A stretch of 64,000 nucleotides of DNA from Lewinella sp038528965 (GCA_038528965.1 JBCBEC010000036.1:9321-73320), one strand, 5' to 3'. Positions 36,906 through 47,349 are shown, numbered from the stretch's first letter. Notes: generated by a model from the letters alone, not told the origin. A program made the numbers and translations.

Positions 36906-36938
36906 GGCAGGATCAATGGTCTATCCACTAATCCTGCC
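36906..36938. terminator. Hairpin between convergent genes
   Basis: GGCAGGAT (36906-36913) pairs with ATCCTGCC (36931-36938); a short A-rich stretch lies to the left and a pyrimidine-rich stretch to the right. Likely a shared terminator for the aminotransferase and the giant protease. Confidence 0.6.
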
Positions 36939-36962
36939 CTTCACTATTACTTCCTGTCCGTA

Positions 36963-39900
36963 TTACGGAATAACCACAATACGCTCTACCCGGCGGAAAT
37001 TCTCATTGGAGAGTACCAATAGATAAGTACCGGGTGGGAGATCCTGCGTGGATAATTCGTAGCGGGCCGATTGAATATCCATTGCGCTGGTCATTTCTAC
37101 ACCGTCAATGCTGTACAGTCGCAGTCCGTAGCTCCAACCCTGATTGGTGTGCTCGATGAACAGCTGGCCAGCAGTAGGATTCGGGAAAATGCGCAAATTC
37201 GCCGCTTCAACACTCCAGGTATTGGTAATGGTGGCCACAAAGGTTTCGGTGAATACACAGCCGTTGGCATCCGTGATGGTTAATCCAATTTCCTGGCCTT
37301 CCTGTAGCCCTAAGACCGTACTGGAACCACTTCCGTTGCTCCACTGGAAAGAGTAAGGTGGCGTACCACCGTTGACCAGGGCCGTACCCTGCAGATTTTG
37401 TTGAGGACTAACGGTAAACTCTACTTCAGCTTCTAGGTAAGGCGGAGCAGTGAGGGTAACACTTGCTGATCGACCGCAACCTTCTGAGACTACATTGTAG
37501 GTGTAGGTGCCATTAGCTAAATTGTCGAGATTAGGGCCTTCGGCTTCGTGTGTCCAGCTGATGTCGTAAGGCGGGATGCCTCCGCTAATCAAGAGATCGA
37601 TACTGCCATCTTCACTATCGGCGCAGCTTGGATCAATGCTGTTGTACGCTACTGAAAATGGTTCGACGTACGGAATCTCAAAGTTTTCGGTGACGTCGCA
37701 GCCGTTGGCGTCGGTTAGTTCAATACTGTAAAAACCAGCGGTCAGGTTAACGGCCACATTACCTGTTTGACTGTCACTCCAATTGACCTCGTAGGGCGGT
37801 TGTCCGTCAGATGGGCTGGCTACCGCAATGATTTGACCATCGCCACAGCCCAATAGCAATTGCAAGTTAGCATCAATTGGTGCAGCACCTGGTAAGTCAA
37901 AACTGCTTTCTAAATCACAGCCATTGGCGTTGGTGATCGTCACCGTATAGGCGCCAATCATTAAGTTACTGATGGTGGGGCCACTGAGTCCATTGCTCCA
38001 CATAAAGGTCAAGCCATCGTTGCCACCTTCGATTTGCAGGCTTATGGAACCATCCTGCTCACCTTCGCAGCTCGGTTGTTCGATTTCTGAGGCAGCTAGA
38101 ACGATGCTTTCCGGAGCATCTAGAGTCACCTGTTCTTCTGCTTCACAGCCACCGTCTGTTCGGATCACCAAGGTATAGGTGTCAGCTGCGAGTCCGTCAA
38201 ATAGTACGGTACTACCAAATGCTCCACCCGCAAAGCTGACCTCGAGGTTCGGATCATCACTGATTACTTGAATGATACCATCCATGTCATCCCCGCAGCT
38301 GAGCGGCGTGCTTTCCAGGTTGTATTCTGGTGTTGGCAATGCTTCTACCTCATACTCCCAAACGCTCTCACAGAGATTATCATCGGTGACCGTGACGATA
38401 TAGTTGCCCGGTGAAAGGCCAGATAATTCTGGCGTATTCTCAGGCGTGTGCGCCCATTGATAATCCGAAGAGAACTGATCACTTGCTAGCGCAATACTAC
38501 CATCGTTTTCATTTTCACAAGAACCATTGATAAAGGCTTCAATGTTAGGGAGATCGAAAATAACTAGTTCTATCGTGGCCACGGAATCACAACCGTTAGC
38601 AGCAGTGAGCATAGCGGTATAGGTACCAGCTTCCGTTTGGGTTTCCCCAAAAATCTCAGCACTCTCTCCATTGCAAATACTGATAACCTCCTGGAAGAAG
38701 GAAGCCTCCAATACTTCTAATTGAAACACCTGTGTAGAGTCACAACCATTACTGGCCGTGAAGGTAGCTTCGTAGGTGCCAGCAGTGGTTTCTTCGTTGC
38801 CAAAGATGAGTATGCTCTCCCCCTCACAGATGTTGAGGAAGTCTTCTTGGATGATGTGATCCAACACCATGAGGTCTATGGTGTGAACGGAGTCGCAGCC
38901 TTCCGTGGTAACAAACTCCTCCGTATAGGTGCCGGCTGTTGAGACTTGCTGGCCAAATATCAGCACTGACTCACCCTCACAAATACTCATCATTTCACCC
39001 GTCTCAATAAGATCGGTGAAAATCAGCTCTACGGTATGTGTAGAATCACAACCGTTGGTGGCAATGAAGGTCTCTGATACCAGTACGTCATCCGTGTAGA
39101 CTTCTCCAAAAATGGTCACACTTTGTCCGGTACAGGCCTGAATGGTCTCTTCAATAAAGGCAGTTTCTGCCACCGTCAAGGTCACCGTATGGGTAGAGTC
39201 ACAGCCTTGGCTACTCAGGAAGGTAGCACTGTACTCTCCGGCTTCGCTAACTATTTCCCCAAATAGCTCGATGGTCTCTCCCTCACATATTTGTGCTTCA
39301 GCGTTGGTGCTTACGTCCTCTATCAGAATGACCGTGATTTGGTGCACGGAATCACAACCGGCAGCGGATACGAAGGAAGCTTCGTAAACCCCAGCCTCAC
39401 TTACGGTTTCCCCGAATACTTCAACGGTGCTTCCGTCACAAAGTGGAAGGCTTTCCATTGTTTCAATGATATCTACTACCGTCAAGTTTACGGTATGTGT
39501 TGAGTCACAGCCATCTATATTTAAGAAGCTACCATTATACTCACCACTGGTGCTGACTTCTTGCCCGAAGAGGTCTATGGTTTCGCCTTCGCAAATCTGG
39601 AGGTCTTCCTCCGTGCTGATTGGAGCTATAAGCGATAAATCCACAAAGTGCGTGGAATCACAACCATTAGTGCCGATAAAGATGGCAGAGTAGGTACCCG
39701 CCTCCGTTACTACACTACCGAAAAGCTCAATTTCATCTCCCTCGCAAATCGCCAACATTTCGTTGGTCTCAATGGCTTCATTGAAGGTGAGCTGAATGGT
39801 ATGAGTCGAGTCACAACCGTTGATACCAGTAAAGGTTTCTGACACCAGTGCGTCGTCGGTATAGGGTTCTCCGAAAATTAGGACCGTTTCGCCTGCACAG

Positions 39901-42900
39901 GCTTGTATCGTCTCCTCACTGAATGCTGGTTCAAGTATGGTGAGCGTAATGGTGTGAGTAGAATCACAACCCGGGCTACTTAGGAACATGCCAGTGTATT
40001 GACCAGCTTCGCTAACTATTTCTCCGAATAGTTCAATCGTCTCACCATCGCAAATTTGTGCTTCCCCAGTGGTGTTTACCGCATCGATCAAAGTGACCGT
40101 AATTTGGTGTACGGAATCACAACCAGCAGATGATACGAAGGAGGCTTCATAAACTCCAGCTTCGCTCACTTGTTCCCCAAAAACCTCCACCGTTTCACCT
40201 TCGCAAAGAGAAAGCGCTTCTGAAGTTTCTATCGTCTCTACAACCGTCAAATTTACGGTATGTGTGGAGTCACAACCATCTACATTGAGGAAACTACCAC
40301 TATACTCACCGCTAGTGTTCACTTCTTGTCCAAAGAGCTCAATGCTTTCTCCGGCACAGATTTGCAGATCTTCTTCCGTGTTAATTGGTGCGATCAAGGA
40401 GAGGTTGATAATGTGAGTGGAATCGCAACCATTCTCCCCGGTGAAAATGGCCTCGTAGGAGCCTGCATCCGTAACGGTGTTGCCGAATATCTCTATCTCA
40501 TCACCTTCGCAAATCACTATATCTTCCAGGACAAACTGCTCCTCTAGCAGGATGATTTCAAACTGCAGGAGAGAATCACAGCCGTTTACACTGATTAGCG
40601 GTGTTTCGTATAGTCCAGGTTCGCTGTAGGGTACCTCGTTTACGTTCACGATTTCTCCCGGGCAAATTTCAAATGACGCAAAGCCAATGAGGTCTTCGGG
40701 CTCAAGCACGTCAACTTGTACCTCGGTATTGCCTAGTTCCAATTGGCATTCGAAATCTCCCACTGCACTTAGGATGCGATAATCGGTATTCTCCGTTGGG
40801 AAGAGCACCAGGGTATCTAATAGGCGGAATTCATCCACTGTTTCTAGATCTCCATTAGCTTCGTACTGCCAGGAGAAAGTGCCGAACCAGGGTTCATCGC
40901 TGGATAAATACAATTGTACGCTATCCTCGGGGCAGAGCGTTGTTGGGTTGGCCACCAGGCTCAGCGTGACCTCCGGGCAGGAGGGGATAAACTGTAGGCA
41001 TTCTGCAAAGGAGGAGGAATTGTTTTCGGTGTCAATGGCAATGGCGGTGAGTACTTCTCCACCCACCAGGTCAAGGTTTTCCAGCAGCCATACACCGTCT
41101 GGATCGGCGAAAGTGGTACTGAGATAAGTGGTACCCTGGCATGGTACATCCGTACTACAGTTGCTATCATCACTGATGTAGACTTCGATTTCATCGCCAG
41201 GATTGGCAGTACCAAAGAGGGAATTATCCTCGATAGAAGTCAGAACTGGAGGTAGTTTATTGGCATTGGCCTCATTCGTTAGGTTAATCCCATTGTTGAA
41301 GAGGTTGCAATAGAAGCTATTCTGGCTAATCCGGTGCGACTGACCATCACCCAGGTTGCCATCAATATTGACGCCCCACCAGTTGTCGTGCAGGATGTTG
41401 CCTTCGATCAGGATCTGGTTAGCGCGCGAAGTCTGCACACCATTGCGCAGATTGAAGAGCTCATTACCGCGGACTTGTATGTCGTCGGCTGCCAGGTATA
41501 CGCCAATTCCCTGGCCACCATTACTACTGATGGTATTACTATCTACAATCACCTGACCCGAAGTGGCAAGAATGGTGATGATCCGCTGGAAATTGAAGCC
41601 AATCATCGTATTGTTTCGCACCAAACCTCCCGGACTTCTGATATCCACCATTTCGCGGAAGTCCTCCATATGATTGTCCCGGATTTGGAAGTTACTGGCG
41701 GTGGATTCTATCAAAACTGCTCTACCAAAGCCCGCTCGGGCGGAGTACATATCGAAGCCGCGAATGGTGTTGAAACCGCTCGCAATAGTAAATAGAGGGC
41801 TAGTGTTGTCATAGACAATGACTCGTCCACCACCACCGTCGATAATGATATTGTCATCCACCAAGGTTGGTAATGAACCATTGATAAAAAGGGTGTCATC
41901 CTCGGCCAGATCAAACACAATAGTATCTAGTTCTACCAGGGCGTTGGCGCAATTAATCGCTTGACGCAAACTTCCCGCCACGCTATCCTGGGCAACGCTC
42001 ACCACGAAGGTGGTACCCTGGGGACAAAGGGAGTTTTCGGTACAGAAATTGGTGGTTTCCTCCGACGCAAACTCACCACCAGCGGCGTATACTTCACCGG
42101 TAGTACTTTGTAGCACGTAGTTACCTAAACCAAAGAAGCAACAGATGCCGTCGTTTTGGCTATCCAGAATCCGGAAATCATAGCAGCCATCCGGCAAACA
42201 GTAATCGTACTGCACGGTGGAGCCGTCAGGTATGTCCATACTGCCGGCACCAGTAAAGAGCACTTCGCCCTGATCATCTAGGATTTCCCAGCTGGTCTCC
42301 TCCGGATAATCATCATAGGTAAGGATGAGGTTGACTACATTTTCCATACAGGGAATACATACCTCTTCTTCGCCGCAATCTGGATCTTCACAATCAATGA
42401 GCCCATCCAGGTCATTATCCACGCCGTCAAAGCAGTTTTCCGGGACTAGGCCGTTGCACAACTCCACACTGATTTCAGAACTGAAGGTTCCGCCACTGGC
42501 TATTATTGTTCCTTCATCGTTACTTAATTCAAAGTTGCCATCTCCGTGGTTACAGCAGATACCGTCTCCGAAGCTGTCGAAGATGGTGAGCGTATAGCAG
42601 GCTTCGTCTAAGCAAAACTCTTCACTGATGGTCATACCTACGTCGGAGCCGTTGTATCCACTCCCGCTTTCGATGATTGTACCACTTTCATCGGTTAGTT
42701 GCCAGGAGGTTTCGGAAGGGTAGCTGTCAAAAGTGAGGCTGAAATTGATGATGTTCTGTTCACAGGGCAAGCAACCGACAAACTCTGCACAATCAGGATC
42801 TTCACAGTCGGTAAGTCCATCAAAGTCGTTATCAAACTCATCGTCACAGACTTCTGGGCGTGGCTCACAGGGCACCAAACATTCGGCATTGTAGACGCGG

Positions 42901-44165
42901 TCGCGAATGAGGTCACCGGGCTGCGGCCCAAAACCCAAGGCCAGGTCAATGCCTACTCCGTTGAGGTGGCAATAACTCATGACGGTACCGTCCTCGGGTA
43001 GGCCGGCATCCAAGTTACAGGGATCATCATTGCCGTAGCCCGCTTCGATACCACAGCGGTCGATAGCAGTATTGTTGCCATTCCAGACGCAATCGTGCGT
43101 GTGTGGGGAGCCTAAATTGTGCCCAAGCTCATGGGTGACCACCAGAACGGACCAAGAGAATACCGGAACTTCATTAAAGGTTGGATTAATGCCGGAATAG
43201 CCGTGTTTGCTAAAGAACGTATTACAAAGGACATCCAGCGAAGCAATTCCGCCACCCCCTTCATAACCGAGTAGGTGGGCCAAGTCGCCGTTGAAGTCGA
43301 GCCCGGTTTCAGTGCGGAATTGAGATAGGTACTGGGAGGTAGATGGTCCGGTGTAGGGGTCTTGTTCGTCCCAGACGACCAGTTCGTGTAGATTGAGGTT
43401 GATGGATTCATTGAAATACATCAAAGTGATCTGGTTGAACAGGCCAGTCACGTAATCGGTAGTGTTGGCAACGCCGCCTTTATCTTGCGTGATGTCAAAG
43501 TCAACCTCCACGTACATCAAGACGCAGTTGTCAGGATTACTGTTGCTACGATCAAGGACCTCCTGGTCCAAAGCGAAATCGCGTGGAGACTCCACACCGC
43601 AGGTGAAATCCAGGGTGGCGTCCAGGTCTTCTTCCCGGTAAATCAAGTGGCGATCATGCGGGTCATTCTTGAGCGCGGCAATATGGTAGGTGCCATTTCT
43701 ACTAATGACGGATCCCATTATCTGTTCCTGGAAAATACTGATGGCTACCACCGATCGGCTTTCCCCCTCGACAATACCCCAGTAGTGTTGGGCTTGACTT
43801 TCATCTACTGTATGCGGTACCCCATCTTGGTTGTAGACCGCAAATGAGGAACTTTGACTTTTGCTGGGTACCAGCAGCAGGTTTTGCCTGCCACCTTCCG
43901 GAAGGGGGAGCTGTAAACGCATTGGTGCAGCTGGATGAAGCAACAGCTCGTTGACTTCTAGTTCTGCCATTTCAAAAGTGATCCCGTTGGAAAGGGCCGG
44001 ATTAGCCATCCGAAATGCAGTACCAAGATCAGCAACATTTTGCATCAGCTCGACCTCCTCAAATACGGAAGGTGCAACTTGACTAATGGTTTGCGTAATT
44101 ACATTTTGAGCATAGATAGGAAAGGATAGCACCCACAAGAGTGGAAGCAGAGCGAGGTTTTTCAT
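36963..44165 (-). CDS. Giant secreted M12-type metalloprotease with 14 tandem 51-aa repeats and T9SS sorting domain
   Basis: 2400 residues. Signal peptide at 1-19; propeptide; reprolysin/M12-like catalytic domain at about 205-425 with H345ELGHNLGSPH355THDC, all zinc ligands intact. Next are two copies of a Ca-binding-like DNDFDGLTDCEDPDC segment, each followed by an SFGDGICC-type module (about 480-580 and 610-715). A right-handed beta-helix follows at about 725-985, then Ig-like domains. Fourteen repeats of about 51 residues (ICEGExxxxFG...AGxYxxxFxxxxGCDSTH) run from about 1165 to 1878, then SprB repeats to about 2310 and a type A sorting domain (LRIFPNPTAGQLFIEH). It is expected to be exported by T9SS and to degrade protein at the cell surface. 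Repeats 2-6 and 7-11 are block duplicates. Confidence 0.9.
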   Translation of the reverse strand: MKNLALLPLLWVLSFPIYAQNVITQTISQVAPSVFEEVELMQNVADLGTAFRMANPALSNGITFEMAELEVNELLLHPAAPMRLQLPLPEGGRQNLLLVPSKSQSSSFAVYNQDGVPHTVDESQAQHYWGIVEGESRSVVAISIFQEQIMGSVISRNGTYHIAALKNDPHDRHLIYREEDLDATLDFTCGVESPRDFALDQEVLDRSNSNPDNCVLMYVEVDFDITQDKGGVANTTDYVTGLFNQITLMYFNESINLNLHELVVWDEQDPYTGPSTSQYLSQFRTETGLDFNGDLAHLLGYEGGGGIASLDVLCNTFFSKHGYSGINPTFNEVPVFSWSVLVVTHELGHNLGSPHTHDCVWNGNNTAIDRCGIEAGYGNDDPCNLDAGLPEDGTVMSYCHLNGVGIDLALGFGPQPGDLIRDRVYNAECLVPCEPRPEVCDDEFDNDFDGLTDCEDPDCAEFVGCLPCEQNIINFSLTFDSYPSETSWQLTDESGTIIESGSGYNGSDVGMTISEEFCLDEACYTLTIFDSFGDGICCNHGDGNFELSNDEGTIIASGGTFSSEISVELCNGLVPENCFDGVDNDLDGLIDCEDPDCGEEEVCIPCMENVVNLILTYDDYPEETSWEILDDQGEVLFTGAGSMDIPDGSTVQYDYCLPDGCYDFRILDSQNDGICCFFGLGNYVLQSTTGEVYAAGGEFASEETTNFCTENSLCPQGTTFVVSVAQDSVAGSLRQAINCANALVELDTIVFDLAEDDTLFINGSLPTLVDDNIIIDGGGGRVIVYDNTSPLFTIASGFNTIRGFDMYSARAGFGRAVLIESTASNFQIRDNHMEDFREMVDIRSPGGLVRNNTMIGFNFQRIITILATSGQVIVDSNTISSNGGQGIGVYLAADDIQVRGNELFNLRNGVQTSRANQILIEGNILHDNWWGVNIDGNLGDGQSHRISQNSFYCNLFNNGINLTNEANANKLPPVLTSIEDNSLFGTANPGDEIEVYISDDSNCSTDVPCQGTTYLSTTFADPDGVWLLENLDLVGGEVLTAIAIDTENNSSSFAECLQFIPSCPEVTLSLVANPTTLCPEDSVQLYLSSDEPWFGTFSWQYEANGDLETVDEFRLLDTLVLFPTENTDYRILSAVGDFECQLELGNTEVQVDVLEPEDLIGFASFEICPGEIVNVNEVPYSEPGLYETPLISVNGCDSLLQFEIILLEEQFVLEDIVICEGDEIEIFGNTVTDAGSYEAIFTGENGCDSTHIINLSLIAPINTEEDLQICAGESIELFGQEVNTSGEYSGSFLNVDGCDSTHTVNLTVVETIETSEALSLCEGETVEVFGEQVSEAGVYEASFVSSAGCDSVHQITVTLIDAVNTTGEAQICDGETIELFGEIVSEAGQYTGMFLSSPGCDSTHTITLTILEPAFSEETIQACAGETVLIFGEPYTDDALVSETFTGINGCDSTHTIQLTFNEAIETNEMLAICEGDEIELFGSVVTEAGTYSAIFIGTNGCDSTHFVDLSLIAPISTEEDLQICEGETIDLFGQEVSTSGEYNGSFLNIDGCDSTHTVNLTVVDIIETMESLPLCDGSTVEVFGETVSEAGVYEASFVSAAGCDSVHQITVILIEDVSTNAEAQICEGETIELFGEIVSEAGEYSATFLSSQGCDSTHTVTLTVAETAFIEETIQACTGQSVTIFGEVYTDDVLVSETFIATNGCDSTHTVELIFTDLIETGEMMSICEGESVLIFGQQVSTAGTYTEEFVTTEGCDSVHTIDLMVLDHIIQEDFLNICEGESILIFGNEETTAGTYEATFTASNGCDSTQVFQLEVLEASFFQEVISICNGESAEIFGETQTEAGTYTAMLTAANGCDSVATIELVIFDLPNIEAFINGSCENENDGSIALASDQFSSDYQWAHTPENTPELSGLSPGNYIVTVTDDNLCESVWEYEVEALPTPEYNLESTPLSCGDDMDGIIQVISDDPNLEVSFAGGAFGSTVLFDGLAADTYTLVIRTDGGCEAEEQVTLDAPESIVLAASEIEQPSCEGEQDGSISLQIEGGNDGLTFMWSNGLSGPTISNLMIGAYTVTITNANGCDLESSFDLPGAAPIDANLQLLLGCGDGQIIAVASPSDGQPPYEVNWSDSQTGNVAVNLTAGFYSIELTDANGCDVTENFEIPYVEPFSVAYNSIDPSCADSEDGSIDLLISGGIPPYDISWTHEAEGPNLDNLANGTYTYNVVSEGCGRSASVTLTAPPYLEAEVEFTVSPQQNLQGTALVNGGTPPYSFQWSNGSGSSTVLGLQEGQEIGLTITDANGCVFTETFVATITNTWSVEAANLRIFPNPTAGQLFIEHTNQGWSYGLRLYSIDGVEMTSAMDIQSARYELSTQDLPPGTYLLVLSNENFRRVERIVVIP
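38991..40520 (-). repeat. Tandem duplication of a 765-bp block (5 x 153 bp) inside the protease gene
   Basis: Block A (39756-40520) encodes repeat units 2-6 and block B (38991-39755) units 7-11. The unit-by-unit match is much closer between blocks (2 with 7, 3 with 8, and so on; for example CEGDEIEIFGNTV with CEGDEIELFGSVV, and SLIAPINTEED with SLIAPISTEED) than between neighbouring units. This shows a five-unit block copied as a whole. Confidence 0.85.
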
Positions 44166-44238
44166 GTCCTGTGTAGATAGCGGTTCAAGTCTAAGAAAGA
44201 CCTAAGATAAAAAAATGGGCGGGTTGTAAGACTATTGT

Positions 44239-44268
44239 TGTGGAGATGCATTGCAATGCGTCTCCACA
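44239..44268. repeat. 30-nt palindrome with core GCATTGCAATGC
   Basis: Nearly perfect 15-bp inverted repeat (TGTGGAGATGCATTG / CAATGCGTCTCCACA with one T-G pair) between the MFS transporter and the giant protease genes. The form resembles dispersed GAGACGC-type palindromes of other bacteria. It may also terminate the transporter transcript. Confidence 0.55.
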
Positions 44269-44307
44269 TCGATGACCGTAAAAGAGACTGTGTCTGAGTC
44301 CTTATTA

Positions 44308-45624
44308 TTAGGAGGGTAGCGGATCCTCTTTTGGTGTCTTAGGGTGTCTCAGTGCAATAAAAAAGAACAGCGCTGCAACAGAAAAAGCAAATAAAGAAAT
44401 AATGAGTAAGGACCAACCCAAGGCCATTTCGTCTACGAAAACGTAGTCGTTCAGTAAGGCCACACAAGTAGGGCCAATAGTGAGCCCCAGGAGGTTACTG
44501 GACAGAATCAATAGCGAGGAAGCGATACCGCGCATCCGATTTGGCATTATTTCTTGCACCGCCGCGGCTGCGGCAGCAACTGGTGAACTGAGGAGGATAC
44601 AGAAGGGTATCAATGCATAGAGCGTCGTGGTGCCGTTGGGCATAAATGGGAAAATAGCATAGCACGGAATGAGCAACAGCACAATCCAAAACGACCATTT
44701 AATTTTTGCGTCAACGACTCCTCTTTTCGTTAGCTTATCTGCCAACCAACCCCCAGCAATAACCCCGATTGCCGGTAGTACACCAAACCCTACCGCCGCT
44801 GCTTCTCCCACCGTGCCAGGAGCCATACCGTGGATACGCATGAGATAGGTGGGAAGCCAGGTGCTATTGGCGTAAATGGCTAGGTAGAAGAACGCAAATC
44901 CACCACAGAGTAGAAAGAACTTTCGCCCGTTTTGCTTGAGATAGGCCCAGACATCTGAGAGGGGGATAGCAGAGGAGGTAATGGTACCTTTTCTTGCTGG
45001 TTCCTTAATGACCATAACCAGCAGTGCTACCAGTAAACCCGGTAATCCAATGAAAAGAAAGATGAGTTGCCAGGCATGTATTTCTCCAAACAGAGGAAGG
45101 ACTACCGCTGCTGCGTCCGCTAGGTGCTCTACCGCATAGCCACCAATCAACGCTGCCAAGGCTGAGCCTAAATAGATGCCGAGGGAATAAACAGAAATGG
45201 CCGTAGCCAATTTTTCCCTTGGGAAATAGTCGCTCAGCATTGAATAGGTTGCCGGCGATAAGGTGGCTTCGCCTACTCCTACCCCCATGCGCGCAAAAAA
45301 GAACTGTACATAAGACTTGGTAACCCCACAAAGCGCAGTCATTAGCGACCATAGGGCTACGCCAAAGGCGATGATTTTTTTTCGACTGTATACATCCGCC
45401 AGTCGCCCCAATGGAACGCCCATAATGGAATAGAATAATCCAAAACTTGCACCGAGTAGCAGGCTTACTTCGGTGTCGGTTAAGCCCATATCTGCTTTCA
45501 TGGGCTCCACCAGGAAGTTGAGGATATAGCGATCAAGAAAGGAAAAAGTGTAGGCGATCATCAGAATGATGACAGCCGTCCATCCGCGGCGGTTAGCCTT
45601 TTTATCAGGACCCTCATTTAGCAT
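44308..45624 (-). CDS. Major facilitator superfamily transporter
   Basis: 438 residues, 12 transmembrane segments. Loop 2-3 motif A is seen as GVPLGRLADVYSRKKIIAFG; also RMGVGVGEATLSPATYSMLSDYFP, as in the spinster/ACS-like branch of MFS. Imports or exports a small organic molecule across the inner membrane; the substrate is not predictable. Stands alone; GAAAGATA (complement TATCTTTC) at 45657-45664 is a weak -7 box. Confidence 0.85.
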   Translation of the reverse strand: MLNEGPDKKANRRGWTAVIILMIAYTFSFLDRYILNFLVEPMKADMGLTDTEVSLLLGASFGLFYSIMGVPLGRLADVYSRKKIIAFGVALWSLMTALCGVTKSYVQFFFARMGVGVGEATLSPATYSMLSDYFPREKLATAISVYSLGIYLGSALAALIGGYAVEHLADAAAVVLPLFGEIHAWQLIFLFIGLPGLLVALLVMVIKEPARKGTITSSAIPLSDVWAYLKQNGRKFFLLCGGFAFFYLAIYANSTWLPTYLMRIHGMAPGTVGEAAAVGFGVLPAIGVIAGGWLADKLTKRGVVDAKIKWSFWIVLLLIPCYAIFPFMPNGTTTLYALIPFCILLSSPVAAAAAAVQEIMPNRMRGIASSLLILSSNLLGLTIGPTCVALLNDYVFVDEMALGWSLLIISLFAFSVAALFFFIALRHPKTPKEDPLPS

Positions 45625-46014
45625 GACAATAGTTTGAAGGCGTTACCAAGCTAGGGGAAAGATAGTACTTTTTGCGACTGGTACCAGAGCTAAGCTTGAA
45701 GGCACGCTGGTTTCTGGTTATGCCATCAAGTTGTCTGTGAATAGGTAGGGATATAAGAGTACGCTTAAATTTAGCTTCGCTGCTACTTCGTGGTCTAACT
45801 TCTGAAAACCAGTGCTTTATGAACTTGACTTCACCTCACCTCACCTCTCCTCTCCTCTCCTCAGTTGTTTACCTTCGGTAATCGTCGCTCCGCTCCTCGG
45901 AGTTGACCCGCCACCGCGGTAGCAGCCACGAAGTGAAACGCTTTCAGAGGAGATTCGTCAAAACCATAAATCACTGATTCTCAATGTGCGATGAATTTTA
46001 AACATACTTTAAAT
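45625..46014. other. Intergenic region with pentamer microsatellite
   Basis: About 390 bases without a gene between the MFS gene start and the terminator of cysN. It holds a pentamer array (CACCT then CTCCT units, about 45830-45862) and an inverted pair ACTTCGTGG (45785-45793) / CCACGAAGT (45926-45934). No coding sequence seen. Confidence 0.5.
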
Positions 46015-46053
46015 AAAAAACCCGTGCTACATGGCAAGCCGGTGTAGCACGGG
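46015..46053 (-). terminator. Terminator of cysN
   Basis: On the minus strand, an 11-bp stem CCCGTGCTACA/TGTAGCACGGG (46021-46031 with 46043-46053) followed by a run of six T (46015-46020). A classic intrinsic terminator 27 bases after the cysN stop. Confidence 0.9.
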
Positions 46054-46079
46054 TAGTAGTAACCACAAGAGCAGATGGA

Positions 46080-47336
46080 TTAGATGATCATCCCTGCGGC
46101 TACGGTTTCGTTTGTTTGCTCGTCTACCAGAATGATACTTCCGGTACTGCGGTTGCGGCGGTAGATATCGGCAAACAATGGCTTGGTAGTGCGGATCGTG
46201 ATGCGAGAAATATCGTTCATCCCAATCTGCTTATCTTCCTCATTGCGGTGCAGGGTGTTGATATTCAGCTTGTAGCGAATATCTTTGACGATGCAACGGG
46301 CATCCTGCGTAGTGTGTAGAATGCTATACTTTCCACGCAGTTGCAGTGGCTTTTCATGAAACCAGCAGATCATCAGATCCAGATCTTGCATGATCTCCGG
46401 TACATTGTTTTCCCGTACAATCATATCGCCGCGGCTGATGTCAATATCGTCTTTCAGTAGCATCGTTACCGACATTGGTGGGAAGGCCTCTTTGACCTCG
46501 CCATCGAAAGTATCAATTTTGGTAATTTCCGTCGTGAAACCAGAAGGCAGTACCATCACTTTATCGCCCTTCTTGAATACACCACCAGCTACCCGTCCGG
46601 CGTAGCCCCGATAGTCATGATACTCATCTGTATTGGGACGGATCACGTACTGCACAGGGAAACGGCAATCAATAAAGTTGTCATCGCTACCGATGTGGAC
46701 ATTCTCCAGGTAGTAGAGTAGAGTAGAGCCACCATACCAGTCCATTTTTTCGGACTTATCCACTACATTATCTCCTTTCAGCGCCGAGATTGGAATGAAG
46801 TGAACATCCTTCACGTCCAGTTTATAGCTAAACTCCGAGAATTCTTCCTTAATGCTCTCGTAGGCCTCTTCGCTATAGTCCACCAGATCCATCTTGTTAA
46901 CACAAACGACCAGGTGAGGAATTTGCAACAAGCTGGCGATAAAGGCATGACGACGAGTTTGCTCCACAATACCATTACGGGCGTCAATGAGAATCAAAGC
47001 CACATTAGCTGTAGAGGCACCCGTCACCATATTACGTGTGTATTGGATATGCCCAGGTGTATCCGCAATAATGAACTTGCGGCGTGGTGTAGCAAAGTAG
47101 CGGTATGCTACATCAATGGTAATGCCTTGCTCTCGCTCGGCCTTCAAACCATCCGTCAAGAGCGCCAAATTGACCCCTTCCTCACCGCGACGCGCGGTTG
47201 TTTCTTTGATGGTCTCGTATTGATCTTCGAAGATCGACTTGCTATCGTACAGCAATCGCCCGATCAGTGTTGATTTTCCATCGTCCACACTACCGGCGGT
47301 AGAAAATCTAAGTAGTTCTGTATGCTGTTGTTCCAT
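46080..47336 (-). CDS. cysN: Sulfate adenylyltransferase subunit 1 (GTPase subunit)
   Basis: 418 residues, EF-Tu-like GTPase: P-loop GSVDDGKST at 15-23, ADTPGHIQYTRNM at about 90, NKMDL at about 145, then two beta-barrel domains. With CysD it makes adenosine 5'-phosphosulfate from ATP and sulfate, driven by GTP. No fused CysC kinase domain; a separate cysC gene is upstream. Separated from cysD by 537 bases that hold a four-helix-bundle gene and repeats, an unusual break in what is normally an adjacent cysD-cysN pair. Confidence 0.95.
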   Translation of the reverse strand: MEQQHTELLRFSTAGSVDDGKSTLIGRLLYDSKSIFEDQYETIKETTARRGEEGVNLALLTDGLKAEREQGITIDVAYRYFATPRRKFIIADTPGHIQYTRNMVTGASTANVALILIDARNGIVEQTRRHAFIASLLQIPHLVVCVNKMDLVDYSEEAYESIKEEFSEFSYKLDVKDVHFIPISALKGDNVVDKSEKMDWYGGSTLLYYLENVHIGSDDNFIDCRFPVQYVIRPNTDEYHDYRGYAGRVAGGVFKKGDKVMVLPSGFTTEITKIDTFDGEVKEAFPPMSVTMLLKDDIDISRGDMIVRENNVPEIMQDLDLMICWFHEKPLQLRGKYSILHTTQDARCIVKDIRYKLNINTLHRNEEDKQIGMNDISRITIRTTKPLFADIYRRNRSTGSIILVDEQTNETVAAGMII

Positions 47337-47349
47337 TTCTTTATGTTAG

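Noticed and set aside
37071..43847. Many + strand frames of 60-150 codons opposite the giant protease gene
   Set aside because: They mirror the repeat structure of the sense gene and have no independent features.
45830..45862. Pyrimidine-rich pentamer array as a possible regulatory or phase-variable tract
   Set aside because: It is over 150 bases from either neighbouring gene start and in no promoter or coding frame, so only a microsatellite can be claimed.
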